From: Leifsonia sp. PS1209
GTDB lineage: Bacteria > Actinomycetota > Actinomycetes > Actinomycetales > Microbacteriaceae
Reading direction: 5' to 3'
Assembly (NCBI RefSeq): GCF_012317045.1
Contig: NZ_CP051154.1
Coordinates: 2,604,001 to 2,668,000 of the forward strand
DNA: 64,000 bases
The notes beneath the pieces were generated by a model. That model had not been told where the DNA came from and did no database searches. It saw only the letters and a list, made by a program, of their open reading frames with translations. This document shows, one piece after another, positions 1 through 8,342 of this stretch; within the stretch, counting starts at the first letter, position 1; each line of letters begins with the position of its first letter. The position numbers and the translations under genes are program-made.

Positions 1-69
1 AGAAACTCTAAATAAGGTGGACGGGATGGTCCACCAGGCACGTGCGCCAGGGAGCGGTAGCGTCGGTTT

Positions 70-762
70 ATGCGCACCGCCGATATCGTCACCGTCGAGA
101 CGACCCTCGGGCCCGGGCGGCTCACCGTGTCTGCCGCGGACGCGGACGCCGCGTCCGCCGCCGCTGCCACTCCGCGCCCGCGGGCGGTCCTCTGGCTCGG
201 CCACGGAGCAGGCGGAGGCATCGAAGCGGTCGACCTCGCCGCCCTGGCCGCCGCCCTTCCGGTCCTCGGGATCACTGTCGTCCGCTACGAGCAGCCGTGG
301 CGCGTCGCCGGCAAACGCGTCGCCTCCCGCCCCGCCGCCCTCGACACCGCCTGGCTCGAAACCGCCCCCGCCGTCGAGAAGATCGCCGACGGCCTGCCCA
401 TCCTGGTGGGCGGCCGCAGCGCCGGTGCCCGCGTGGCCTGCCGCACCGCCGCATCCACGGGGGCAGCCGCCGTGGTCTGCCTGGCGTTCCCGCTGCATCC
501 ACCGGGCCGGCCAGACACGAGCAGGCTGGACGAACTGCTCACCCCCGACGTGCCCGTGCTGGTACTGCAGGGCGAGCGCGACACGTTCGGCACCGCGGCC
601 ACCGTCGCCGCCGAGACCGAGGGACGCCCGAGCATCCGGGTAGTCCCGGTACCCGGCGCCGACCACGGGATGCGGGTGCTCGCGTCGTCCCCGTTCCCCG
701 CCGCCGCGGTGCGGGAGCTGCTGGTGTCTCAGGTGGCGGCGTTCGTGGACGGGGTGGTGTGA
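70..762 (+). CDS. alpha/beta hydrolase (KANL3/TEX30-like)
   Basis: A 230-residue single-domain alpha/beta hydrolase of unknown substrate. An oxyanion-type HGAGGG lies at residues 45-50. The nucleophile elbow GGRSAGAR (114-121) gives Ser117, and Asp171 (LQGERD) and His199 (GADHG) complete a plausible triad. There is no signal peptide, so it is probably cytoplasmic. The only nearby Shine-Dalgarno (GGGAG, 51-55) is about 14 bases from the ATG, so the start is likely but not certain. The stop is one base before the next ATG, so it is probably co-transcribed with the FAD oxidoreductase. The family includes dienelactone-hydrolase-like enzymes, and I cannot narrow it further. Confidence 0.8.
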   Translation: MRTADIVTVETTLGPGRLTVSAADADAASAAAATPRPRAVLWLGHGAGGGIEAVDLAALAAALPVLGITVVRYEQPWRVAGKRVASRPAALDTAWLETAPAVEKIADGLPILVGGRSAGARVACRTAASTGAAAVVCLAFPLHPPGRPDTSRLDELLTPDVPVLVLQGERDTFGTAATVAAETEGRPSIRVVPVPGADHGMRVLASSPFPAAAVRELLVSQVAAFVDGVV

Positions 763-763
763 G

Positions 764-1924
764 ATGGCGAGCGCAACCGGAACCGGCCCCACCACTGGCC
801 CCACCCCCACCCGCGCCTCGGCGATCATCGTCGGCACCGGTGTCGCCGGCGCAGCGACCGCGTTCTCCCTCGCCCGTCGCGGCGTCGCGGTGTCCCTGGT
901 CGATGGAGACTTCCCCGGCCAGGCGACCGCGGCGGGCGCCGGCATCATCCAGCCCTGGAGCTCGGCCGCCTCCGGCCCGTTCTACGACCTGTACGCGGCG
1001 AGCGCCGACCACTACCCGGAACTCATCTCCCAGCTCGCGGCCGCGGGCGTGCGCGACATCGGCTACCGCCGGTCGGGGGCGCTCATCGTCAACCGCGACG
1101 CCCACGTGCTCGACGAGATCGAGGCGCGCCTCGCCACCCGGGCCCCGCAGGCGCAGTCCATCGGCGAGGTCTCCCGCATCCCGAACAGTCGCGCCCGCGA
1201 GCTGTTTCCACCCCTCGGCGACAGCTTCGACGCGCTGCACATCTCCGGCGGCGCGCGGGTCGACGGCCGTGCTCTGCGCGCTGGCCTCCTCGCCGCGGCG
1301 CAGAGCCTCGGGGCGACGATGGTGCCGGGCACCGCATCCATCGTCCCCGTGGATGCGACCGGCTGGGCCATCGAGGTCGACGGCCGCCGACTCCACGCGG
1401 ACGCTGTGGTGCTCGCCGCGGGCGCCTGGACCAACCGACTGCTTCAACCGCTCGGCCGCCGCATCCCGGTGGAGCCCCAGCGTGGCCAGATCACGCACCT
1501 GCGCGTCGACGGTGCCGACACGCGCTCCTGGCCATCGGTGCACCCGGTGGCGAGCCACTACCTGGTCGCGTTCGACGACGCGCGCGTGGTGGTCGGCGCG
1601 ACCCGCGAGACCGGCTCGGGGTTCGACCCGCGGGTGACCGCGGAGGGCCAGCGTCAGGTCCTCGCGAACGCGCTCTCAGTCGCGCCCCGCCTCGCCGACG
1701 CGACCGTCATCGAGACCCGCGTCGGCCTGCGCCCGCTGGCCGATGGCGACCTCCCGGTGGTCGGCGCCCTCCGCGGGCTGGACGGCCTCTTCGTGAACGC
1801 CGGCTTCGGCGCGGCGGGCTTGACGATGGGCCCACTGGTCGGCGAACGTCTCGCCGCCGTGCTCACGGGCGAGGTGGCCGCCCCGGCGACCGGCTTCCTG
1901 TCGCCGGTCGACGCAACGGTGTGA
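764..1924 (+). CDS. FAD-dependent oxidoreductase (DAO family)
   Basis: A 386-residue flavoenzyme of the D-amino-acid oxidase/glycine oxidase superfamily. The Rossmann dinucleotide motif GTGVAGA is at residues 24-30. The C-terminal FAD-binding signature is seen as GLRPLADGDLPVVG followed by NAGFGAAGLTMGP. Length and architecture fit soluble enzymes that oxidise small amines or amino acids. The first ~18 residues are Gly/Thr/Pro-rich and low complexity, so translation may start later. It follows the hydrolase with no gap. The substrate cannot be assigned. Confidence 0.85.
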   Translation: MASATGTGPTTGPTPTRASAIIVGTGVAGAATAFSLARRGVAVSLVDGDFPGQATAAGAGIIQPWSSAASGPFYDLYAASADHYPELISQLAAAGVRDIGYRRSGALIVNRDAHVLDEIEARLATRAPQAQSIGEVSRIPNSRARELFPPLGDSFDALHISGGARVDGRALRAGLLAAAQSLGATMVPGTASIVPVDATGWAIEVDGRRLHADAVVLAAGAWTNRLLQPLGRRIPVEPQRGQITHLRVDGADTRSWPSVHPVASHYLVAFDDARVVVGATRETGSGFDPRVTAEGQRQVLANALSVAPRLADATVIETRVGLRPLADGDLPVVGALRGLDGLFVNAGFGAAGLTMGPLVGERLAAVLTGEVAAPATGFLSPVDATV

Positions 1925-1930
1925 GGGGTC

Positions 1931-2497
1931 TCACCCCAACTCCCGCCGCATAACCCACCGCTGCGTCGCCCCCGAGTGCGCATCCGTCGCCTGCACCCGC
2001 GAGAACCCGTGCTTCTCGAACAGCGCGACCGTCCCCACATACCCGCTGATCACATCCACGCGCTCCCCGCCGGTGTCGACCGGGTACCCTTCCACCATCG
2101 CGGCACCGGATGCGCGTGCGTGCTCCACCGCGCCGTCCAGCAGGTCGTGCATCAGCCCGCGCTTGCGGTAGCCACCGCGCACCACGAAGCACACGATGGA
2201 CCACGGATCGCGGTCCTCGTCGAGGTGCGGGATGGTCCGCGAGTTCATCAGCCGCCGGTACGTGGATTTCGGCGCGACGGAACACCATCCCGCCACCTCG
2301 CCGTCGAGATACACGAGCACTCCCGGCCCCGGCTCCGCCGAGCACTCGGACTTCATGTACTCGATCCGTTCGGGCATCCCGAGTCGCGCATCCCGGTACG
2401 ACATGCACACACACCCGCCACCACCGGGCTTGCGCGGCACCATGAACGTCGCGAAGTCGTCCCAGCGCCCGGTCGCCGGCAGCACCTCTATGGACAT
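1931..2497 (-). CDS. GNAT family N-acetyltransferase
   Basis: A 188-residue acetyl-CoA-dependent acetyltransferase. The pyrophosphate-binding motif A appears as RGGYRKRGL (107-115), preceded by the usual beta strand (SIVCFVV). A C-terminal strand with LFEKHGFSRV fits the GNAT fold. The N-terminal stretch (PRKPGGGGCVCMSYR) resembles a subgroup of actinobacterial GNAT proteins with unknown acceptors. It converges on the FAD oxidoreductase with only 6 bp between stops. The start ATG is at 2495-2497. Confidence 0.85.
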   Translation of the reverse strand: MSIEVLPATGRWDDFATFMVPRKPGGGGCVCMSYRDARLGMPERIEYMKSECSAEPGPGVLVYLDGEVAGWCSVAPKSTYRRLMNSRTIPHLDEDRDPWSIVCFVVRGGYRKRGLMHDLLDGAVEHARASGAAMVEGYPVDTGGERVDVISGYVGTVALFEKHGFSRVQATDAHSGATQRWVMRRELG

Positions 2498-2541
2498 GGC
2501 AGCACGTTACCCGCCGCCACCGACATCCGGCACCGGACGGG

Positions 2542-3015
2542 TTAGTACTCGCCCTTGATCACGAAGAACGAGCCGCGGATCGTCCCGGCCAGCTTCGACT
2601 TCTGCCTGGCGAACTTGAACTTCTCGGCCAGCTCCGCGGGAACCTCCATGCCGTCGGACAGCTTGAGCCCGACGGCCCGCTTGCCCGCCTCCTCGATCGT
2701 GTACATCACGTTGATCGACAGGCCGGACTCGTAGAACACGTACGCCATCCGGATGCCGTCGACCTCGAACGCGGTCGCCTCCAGCGGCCGGGATGCGATG
2801 GTGATGTCCCGCTCCTCCTTCAGGATGCGCGTCAACCACGCGAGCGCGTCCGCCGCCTCCCCCGGCTCATCCACCGAGCCGACGGTGAAGTCGTGATCAT
2901 ACTTGTTATGGAAATAGCGCGCCTCGTTCGCGCGAAGCCCCGCGAGCGCGTCGGCGACCGGGGAGGACTCCAAGCCAATGGTGGAGACGGTGACGAAGTC
3001 GACGGTGTATGGCAT
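2542..3015 (-). CDS. hypothetical protein, 157 aa
   Basis: A small soluble protein I do not recognise. The frame stays open upstream to 3159, but the ATG at 3013-3015 is preferred because GGAGGT lies at the right distance and the extension is Arg/Pro-rich non-coding-like sequence. The protein mixes acidic and hydrophobic segments, has no membrane span or cysteine motif, and ends in a positive segment (KFKFARQKSKLAG) followed by a hydrophobic beta-like strand. It is probably monocistronic, with about 190 bp of intergenic DNA before the exopolysaccharide promoter region. Confidence 0.7.
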   Translation of the reverse strand: MPYTVDFVTVSTIGLESSPVADALAGLRANEARYFHNKYDHDFTVGSVDEPGEAADALAWLTRILKEERDITIASRPLEATAFEVDGIRMAYVFYESGLSINVMYTIEEAGKRAVGLKLSDGMEVPAELAEKFKFARQKSKLAGTIRGSFFVIKGEY

Positions 3016-3207
3016 GCGGGGACCTCCAGGGTTGCGCGGTGGTGCGGTCGAATTCTGCCACAGTGCGTCTGGTGTGCGGGAACAGGGCATGCTCGACGTC
3101 GGTCGCAAAACTCGTCCACCCGGACGCTCAGCCCGCCTCCTCCGGGCGCACAACGCCACGGTGATGCAGTACGGCCAGCTGAATGGAACACCTGTTACAT
3201 CTCATCG

Positions 3208-3240
3208 TTATGCTATGGTCTAAACATTTCGTATGTTAAT
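3208..3240 (+). promoter_or_regulatory. candidate promoter of exopolysaccharide block
   Basis: The stretch from about 3190 to 3250 is strikingly AT-rich for this genome. TTATGC (3208-3213) and TATGTT (3232-3237), spaced 18 bp, can serve as -35/-10. An AACAT/ATGTT inverted repeat spans the -10. Transcription would start near 3244, just ahead of the AAGGAG that serves the 24-codon ORF. Inferred from sequence only. Confidence 0.4.
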
Positions 3241-3260
3241 TTGCCCGAAGGAGTTGGTGC

Positions 3261-3335
3261 GTGAATCCGACCATGTGGTTCCCACCCCCGGCCCACAGGC
3301 CACGGTCCGGCCAACCGCTCACCGATGAGGCGTGA
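3261..3335 (+). CDS. 24-residue leader ORF coupled to the autokinase
   Basis: GTG at 3261 begins a 24-codon ORF that stops at 3333-3335. A strong Shine-Dalgarno, AAGGAG (3248-3253), sits 7 bases upstream. The stop overlaps the start of the tyrosine autokinase as GTGA (3332-3335), the usual geometry for translational coupling. The downstream gene has no good ribosome site of its own. The peptide contains WFPPPAHRPR, with three consecutive prolines that can slow ribosomes without EF-P, and no hydrophobic segment. It could be a leader peptide that controls translation of the next gene, or only a ribosome-loading device. Confidence 0.5.
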   Translation: MNPTMWFPPPAHRPRSGQPLTDEA

Positions 3336-4753
3336 GCTTGGAACTCCGTGATTACCTCCGCGTCATTCGCGCCAACTGGATACTGATCGCGCTCAGCGCG
3401 TTGATCGGTGTCGCTGTGTCGACGGGATACTCCCTGACCGCGACGCCTCAGTATCAGTCGACGACCAAGTTGTACGTTTCCGCGCGAGCGAACGATAGCG
3501 GCGCGACCGCCGATCTCGCGCAGGGAACGAGTTTCGCCAGACAGGCGGTCTCGAGTTACGTGAGCGTCGTGAACAGCGCGAGCGTACTCGATCGCGTCAT
3601 TGCCGATCTCGACCTCGACACGACATCTGCGGCTCTGGCTTCCAAAGTATCGGCCAGTTCGCCCGCGAACACCGTGCTCATCGACATAACCGTGACGTCT
3701 GAGGATCCGGTTGCAGCTGCAGCGATCGCGAACTCAGTCGGCAAGAACACGGCCTACGTCGTCACGACCAAACTGGAGACCTCCGGGCAGGGACAGAGCC
3801 CGGTCAAGGTCCAAACCATCCAGACCGCGGTAGCACCCACACGTCCGACCAGTCCACGCATGTCCACCGACATCGCACTCGGACTCGTGCTCGGCCTCGG
3901 TGTCGGCGTCCTTATCGCTTTCTTGCGCTCTGTGCTCGACAACCGTGTCCGCACCGCACTCGACATCGAACGCACTACTGACCGACCGATCCTGGGGGTC
4001 ATCAGCCTCGACCATGATGCGGCGAAGCGGCCGCTCGTCTTTCACACGGAACCCCGCAGCCCGCGTGCGGAGTCCTATCGCAGCCTGCGCACGAACCTGC
4101 AGTTCACGAATCTCGACAACCAGCGAAGCTATGTGATCACGAGCTCGGTGCCCCGCGAGGGCAAGACGACCACATCCGTCAACCTGGCGATCGCGTTGGC
4201 CGAAACTGGTGCGCGCGTCGCACTGGTCGACGGCGACCTTCGTCTGCCGAAAGTGGCTGAGCGGATGGGTATCGAGGGCGCAGCCGGTCTGACGGATGTC
4301 CTTATCAACCGCGCTCGACTCGCCGACGTACTTCAACGCTGGGGCAGTGGACAGCTCTACGTACTGGCCGCCGGGCTCTTACCGCCCAATCCAAGCGAGC
4401 TTCTCGGATCGACGGCGATGGCCGCCCTCATCGACGATCTGACAGGCGAATTCGATTACGTTCTCGTGGACGCACCGCCGATCTTGCTGGTCACCGATGC
4501 TGCGGTCATCAGCAAGAGCACCGGCGGAGTCATCCTGACCGCCGCATGCGGAAAGGTGAAAAAGAACGAACTGGCAGCATCACTCCGCGCACTTGGCCAG
4601 ATCGGAAGCCATCTTGCGGGGATTGTCTTCACCATGCTCCCTGAGAGGCAAGCGGACTCGGACGGATACGGGGCATACACGCAGATGGCCTTGCGCGACT
4701 CCGCGGCTGATGTACCCGGCGGTCGGCGAGCACGTCGCGCGAAGGGAAAGTGA
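3332..4753 (+). CDS. Wzz-domain/BY-kinase exopolysaccharide tyrosine autokinase
   Basis: A 473-residue fusion of chain-length regulator and bacterial tyrosine kinase. Transmembrane helices lie at about residues 16-34 and 180-198 and flank an extracytoplasmic Wzz-type domain. The cytoplasmic kinase has Walker A SVPREGKTT (272-280), Walker A' VALVDGD (296-302) and Walker B YVLVDAPP (376-383). The family controls length and export of polysaccharide chains by autophosphorylating a C-terminal tyrosine cluster. Here the tail has only two tyrosines (DGYGAYTQ) and ends Arg/Lys-rich, so the switch may be simple. Start GTG overlaps the leader ORF stop. Codons are richer in A/T than in neighbouring housekeeping genes. 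Confidence 0.9.
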   Translation: MSLELRDYLRVIRANWILIALSALIGVAVSTGYSLTATPQYQSTTKLYVSARANDSGATADLAQGTSFARQAVSSYVSVVNSASVLDRVIADLDLDTTSAALASKVSASSPANTVLIDITVTSEDPVAAAAIANSVGKNTAYVVTTKLETSGQGQSPVKVQTIQTAVAPTRPTSPRMSTDIALGLVLGLGVGVLIAFLRSVLDNRVRTALDIERTTDRPILGVISLDHDAAKRPLVFHTEPRSPRAESYRSLRTNLQFTNLDNQRSYVITSSVPREGKTTTSVNLAIALAETGARVALVDGDLRLPKVAERMGIEGAAGLTDVLINRARLADVLQRWGSGQLYVLAAGLLPPNPSELLGSTAMAALIDDLTGEFDYVLVDAPPILLVTDAAVISKSTGGVILTAACGKVKKNELAASLRALGQIGSHLAGIVFTMLPERQADSDGYGAYTQMALRDSAADVPGGRRARRAKGK

Positions 4754-4804
4754 CGACGTTGCCTCCCCGAAGATCGTGGGGCGTGTCGCACCGCAGCGTC
4801 CGCG

Positions 4805-6097
4805 ATGAATAGCATCGAGGTTCTCCTCCTCGCCTGCGCCGGGACGCTGTTCACCGTCAGCCTCGTTCGCAAGGGCGCGCCCGCGATCTCGATCGCCCTC
4901 GCTGTGATGACCGGCAGTCTCGCGGCGCACATCATCGCTCCTCTGAGCCTGGAGCCGATGAGCGTCCAATCCGCGGTCATTGTCTTCTTCAGCCTCGTCG
5001 CACTGAGCGCACCGACCTGGTTGCCGGCGAGAAAGCCAGCTCGGGAGAAAGCCGGACATGGCGATTCGGGAGTCGCGTTCGCACGGCTCGTTCTCCTCGC
5101 CGTCGTCCTTCTCTCGGCCACGCTGATTGGCTTTCACGCCTTTACCTCATCTGTCGCGGCAGCGACCGGGACTGGCTTCAACAGCCTGTCGCTCGTCGAA
5201 GTCCGCGCGGCACAGAACGGCGCGGCCCGCGGTGGTGGCCTCCTCGTGCTGCTCGGCTCGCTGGGAACGGTGCTCGGTTGCGTCGGAGTGTACGGCGCGC
5301 TTCGCTTTTCCCGATTTTGGCTGATCTTGCCCGCCGTGTCACTCGCCGTAGTCCTTCAGAATCCGTCCAGGTCAAACAGCATCAGTCTGATCGTTGTGCT
5401 GGCCGTCTTTTACCTTCAGGTCAGGTCGAGCGTGCCGCCGCGACGCGGAACACGCGGTTCTCTCTCTCGCCGATCCCAGTGGATGCGAGCCGCTCTCTTC
5501 TCGACGCTCGTGACGGTCGGTGCGATCTCGGTTTTCAATGTCGTTGGAAGCGAGCTCGGCAAGAACGAGATGGCGTCAACACTGTTCCCCGACTATTCGT
5601 GGCCTGCCTGGTCGCTCAGCCCGATCTACTACGTCGCCGGCGGGTTCTCTGCGTTGTCCGAAGCCATGCGGCTCGGCACATCTCCATTCGCGCCAGGCAG
5701 CAGCTTCTTCAGCATCCTGCGAGTGTTCAATGCGGTTGGCGGCCCACCCCCGCCGGAGACGATCGCAGCCTACGTCTATATTCCGACACCGTTCAATCTT
5801 TACACCGGGCCGGGTCAGCTCTTTTTCGACTCAGGCATCTTCGGAACGATTGTTGCGATGTTGGCGCTCGGCATTCTGCTCACCTACGCGCACCGACGTG
5901 CTCAGGCGGGCTACACCGAGTGGGCGTGGGTATCGTCGGTGCTGTTCACCGTCGCCCTCTCTCTCCCGCAGTCGTTCACGCTGTTCCGGCTCGATCTGGA
6001 CTTCGAGATCCTGGTGGGATTCTGCGTCTTTCTGGCGATCAGGAGGAGCGCTGTTCGTTCGACGGCGCCCGCCGTCCGGTTACGGGACCGCCTGTGA
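4805..6097 (+). CDS. O-antigen/exopolysaccharide polymerase-like membrane protein
   Basis: A 430-residue polytopic membrane protein with roughly ten hydrophobic helices and a long extracytoplasmic segment near residues 245-340 (contains YVAGGFSALSEAM and TGPGQLFFDSG). This topology, one large outer loop between helices and an adjacent Wzz/BY-kinase, is typical of Wzy/O-antigen ligase-like polymerases. Sequence identity in this family is low, so the call rests on topology and context. It lies 51 bp after the kinase, probably in the same transcript. No glycosyltransferases follow, so the locus is minimal or incomplete. Confidence 0.65.
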   Translation: MNSIEVLLLACAGTLFTVSLVRKGAPAISIALAVMTGSLAAHIIAPLSLEPMSVQSAVIVFFSLVALSAPTWLPARKPAREKAGHGDSGVAFARLVLLAVVLLSATLIGFHAFTSSVAAATGTGFNSLSLVEVRAAQNGAARGGGLLVLLGSLGTVLGCVGVYGALRFSRFWLILPAVSLAVVLQNPSRSNSISLIVVLAVFYLQVRSSVPPRRGTRGSLSRRSQWMRAALFSTLVTVGAISVFNVVGSELGKNEMASTLFPDYSWPAWSLSPIYYVAGGFSALSEAMRLGTSPFAPGSSFFSILRVFNAVGGPPPPETIAAYVYIPTPFNLYTGPGQLFFDSGIFGTIVAMLALGILLTYAHRRAQAGYTEWAWVSSVLFTVALSLPQSFTLFRLDLDFEILVGFCVFLAIRRSAVRSTAPAVRLRDRL

Positions 6098-6314
6098 TCC
6101 CGACGCTACTCGCGGGAAGGCGCCCTCAGACGCTGAACGACGAAGCCGCCGACTGGGATGCACACGGCGGCAGACGGCGGAGACGACGCTGCTGTCCGGT
6201 GGCTCGCCCAGCAGGATTTGCGGCCGCGGTGCGCTCGTCGTCGCCGCATCGCCGCATCCCGCGCGATACGGTAAATTCACTCCGCGTGGATGGGGTGGCC
6301 GGGAAAGCGGAGGT

Positions 6315-6701
6315 TCAGCCGCCAGTGCAAATCGCGCGGTTCCACAGCGACCAGATCTCACGCGCGACAGGCGCATACCTCTCGGCCGGCCCCGCGATCT
6401 CCGAATCGAACCACGTCACGAACACCGCATGGACGATGTCCACGACGCCGCTTTCCGACGTCGCATCCGGCAACCGGATGACGATCGACTGCGCTTCGGC
6501 CCTGTACTCGTCAGCGTTCGTCCCGACGTTGATGCCAATGGGATCGGCCCGGAACAACACGTGCTCGACCGCCGCCACAAGCTGCGCCTGGCCACGACTC
6601 GCGAACTCACGCTCGGCTCGGGCGGCTGCCACGCGCGGAGAAACGACCGCGTTCCAGTACTCCTCGGTCATGTCCCCAGAGATATCCGGTGAGTCGGCCA
6701 C
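6315..6701 (-). CDS. small hypothetical protein, DPIGI...DEY motif
   Basis: A 128-residue acidic soluble protein. The central segment VLFRADPIGINVGTNADEY resembles the DPxGI...DEY pattern of small orphan proteins such as DUF1871, some of which neighbour toxin systems; this is recall, not a search. The start GTG (6699-6701) has no Shine-Dalgarno, but TAAAAC lies about 12 bases upstream on the minus strand, which suggests a leaderless transcript. A later start at MTEEYWN is possible. It sits between the polysaccharide block and a truncated orphan gene, away from any operon. Confidence 0.55.
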   Translation of the reverse strand: MADSPDISGDMTEEYWNAVVSPRVAAARAEREFASRGQAQLVAAVEHVLFRADPIGINVGTNADEYRAEAQSIVIRLPDATSESGVVDIVHAVFVTWFDSEIAGPAERYAPVAREIWSLWNRAICTGG

Positions 6702-6727
6702 GACTCAGTTTTACACCGCGCGAACGC

Positions 6728-7030
6728 TCAGACGGCGCTCTCGGTCTTCCACGTTCGGGGGCTGGATCCGTCTTCACCGAACTCGACGAGGTGGGCGTCG
6801 AGCATCTCATACGCGTCGCGCATCTCGCCCGTCACATCGTGCGACTTCGTCGAGTTCGGTTCGAGGACCCCACCGCGTGCGACGAAGACCACCTGCTCGG
6901 CGATGTCACCCAACGGCTTGTTGTTGGTGCGCACGAGGTCACGCCTCCGGAGTTCGGACACGATGCCCGCCTCGAGCCTCAGCAGATGCCTGACAGAGAA
7001 ACCCCTGAGGTCGGGCAGTTCGTCCACCAT
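6728..7030 (-). CDS. truncated nuclease-like (DUF6998-type) protein
   Basis: A 100-residue ORF. Residues ~35-67 (RTNNKPLGDIAEQVVFVARG, then LEPNSTKSHDV) resemble the N-terminal part of a family I recall as DUF6998, where NxPxGDYAE...NSxKxxDV is followed by a QVKAR-type PD-(D/E)XK nuclease core. Here the sequence runs into an unrelated acidic tail (DAYEMLDAHLVEFGEDG) and stops, with no QVKAR in any frame just downstream. It is therefore probably a truncated remnant, or a stand-alone DNA-binding-like half. CAGGGAG lies 8 bases before the ATG, so it may still be translated. Confidence 0.45.
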   Translation of the reverse strand: MVDELPDLRGFSVRHLLRLEAGIVSELRRRDLVRTNNKPLGDIAEQVVFVARGGVLEPNSTKSHDVTGEMRDAYEMLDAHLVEFGEDGSSPRTWKTESAV

Positions 7031-7169
7031 GTGTGTGCTCCCTGAGGGTCAGACGTTGAATCGGACATACACAACCCGATGCTGCGGCATCGCATTCGCG
7101 TCCAATCCATTCGAGCTTAGGCGGCGGTGCGGTCTTCGTGCGGATGGAAAGGCCGGCGGCGGACGGTGG

Positions 7170-7781
7170 TCAGACGCCTCCCTCGGCGGACCAGAGCTCC
7201 TCAGCGTCGAGGACCAGATCGATCAGCTGCCGCAGCAGACCCCCCATCGTCGTCGACCTCAGCAGCGTGTACCTGTCGTACTCGCCCAGCGGGGCGATCG
7301 CCGCCAGTTGCCACACGGCTTCGACGGGATCGTCCGACAACTCGATTCCGGCATCCGAGTGCGGCCCCGCGACGCGGGCGATCGCGCGGCGGACAAGCGC
7401 TTCCGCCTCGGTCCGCAGAGGTGCGAGCGCCTCGGACCACTCCAGTTCCGGCAGCATCGAGAGCTCGGCCCGGGGATACGGGTCCTCGTCGACCCAGCGC
7501 TCGACCGTGAACCGCCGGGTGCCAACACCGACAATGAGCAGGTCGTCGGCGCCCGCGGCGACGCTCGCCAGGCGCGCCATCGTCCCGACCGATGCGCGCT
7601 GGTCGCCACCCCCGGCTTCGGACCCGCGCTCGATGAGGACGACGCCGAACTCGAACCCCGGTTCGTCCTCGTCGAGCAACCGCCCGACCATCCTGAGATA
7701 GCGTGGCTCGAACACCCTCAGCGGGATGGGCACGCTCGGGAACAACACGGATCCGAGCGGGAACATCGGTGAGGCGGCCAT
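7170..7781 (-). CDS. LON peptidase substrate-binding domain protein
   Basis: About 203 residues forming a stand-alone Lon N-terminal domain: an N-terminal FPLGSVLFPSVPIPLRVFEPRY motif region, then a helical C-terminal half. There is no AAA or protease domain. Family members are thought to recognise unfolded or specific substrates, but the role of stand-alone forms is unclear. I chose ATG 7779-7781 because the family usually begins just before FPLG; a GTG at 7794-7796 adds five residues. Neither has a well-placed Shine-Dalgarno. It is divergent from the DUF427 gene with a short shared promoter region. Confidence 0.85.
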   Translation of the reverse strand: MAASPMFPLGSVLFPSVPIPLRVFEPRYLRMVGRLLDEDEPGFEFGVVLIERGSEAGGGDQRASVGTMARLASVAAGADDLLIVGVGTRRFTVERWVDEDPYPRAELSMLPELEWSEALAPLRTEAEALVRRAIARVAGPHSDAGIELSDDPVEAVWQLAAIAPLGEYDRYTLLRSTTMGGLLRQLIDLVLDAEELWSAEGGV

Positions 7782-7816
7782 ACTCCAGTGAAGCACCGCA
7801 GACGTAGAGTGAACAG

Positions 7817-8314
7817 GTGTCCAGACCGCGCCCCGATATCCCAGCCACGGGCCAGGAGTCTGTCTGGGACTACCCGAGGCCGCCGCGCGTCGAGCGCGTC
7901 ATGGCGCCCGTCACGATCCGTCTGGGCGGGCAGCTCATCGTCGAATCCCGTGACGTCGTCCGGGTGCTCGAAACCAGCCATCCGCCGGTCTACTACATCC
8001 CGATCGCGGACTTCGCACCCGGCGCGCTGGCCGACGCCGACGGTTCGTCGTTCTGCGAGTTCAAGGGCACCGCACGATATCTCGACGTGCGCGGAGGAGG
8101 CGAGGTGCGGTCCGCGAGCGCCTGGAACTACCCGCATCCGTCGCCCGGGTTCGAACTGCTCCGGGACCGCGTCGCCGTCTACGCGCAGCAGATGGACGAG
8201 TGCACGGTCGACGGCGAGGTCGTCACGCCGCAGCCCGGAGGCTTCTACGGCGGCTGGATCACGAAGGGCGTCGTTGGGCCGTTCAAAGGGGGGCCGGGGT
8301 CAGGGGGCTGGTGA
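7817..8314 (+). CDS. DUF427 domain-containing protein
   Basis: A 165-residue protein with the DUF427 fold: VWDYPRPPRVE at the N-terminus, the central strand-rich core ending FCEFKGTARYLDV, and the conserved AWNYPHPSPGF. The molecular function is not established for the family. The C-terminus is Gly-rich (FYGGWITKGVVGPFKGGPG), as in many actinobacterial members. Start GTG is only a few bases from the predicted transcription start, so the message may be leaderless. It converges on ychF. Confidence 0.9.
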   Translation: MSRPRPDIPATGQESVWDYPRPPRVERVMAPVTIRLGGQLIVESRDVVRVLETSHPPVYYIPIADFAPGALADADGSSFCEFKGTARYLDVRGGGEVRSASAWNYPHPSPGFELLRDRVAVYAQQMDECTVDGEVVTPQPGGFYGGWITKGVVGPFKGGPGSGGW

Positions 8315-8342
8315 ACGATGGTGATTCACCCGGTGAAGCCGG

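Noticed and set aside
16..35. Inverted repeat GGTGGAC...GTCCACC before the first gene.
   Set aside because: Only 7 bp of stem with no clear gene to terminate at the window edge; too weak to call.
6240..6300. Promoter-like TACGGTAAATTC on the + strand.
   Set aside because: No credible + strand gene follows; long + strand frames here are shadows of minus-strand genes.
7046..7110. The 14-mer GGTCAGACGTTGAA is shared with the 3' end of ychF, and a short minus-strand frame ends RVVYVRFNV.
   Set aside because: Similarity is limited to the last few codons; upstream residues do not match YchF, so a duplicated fragment is not supported.
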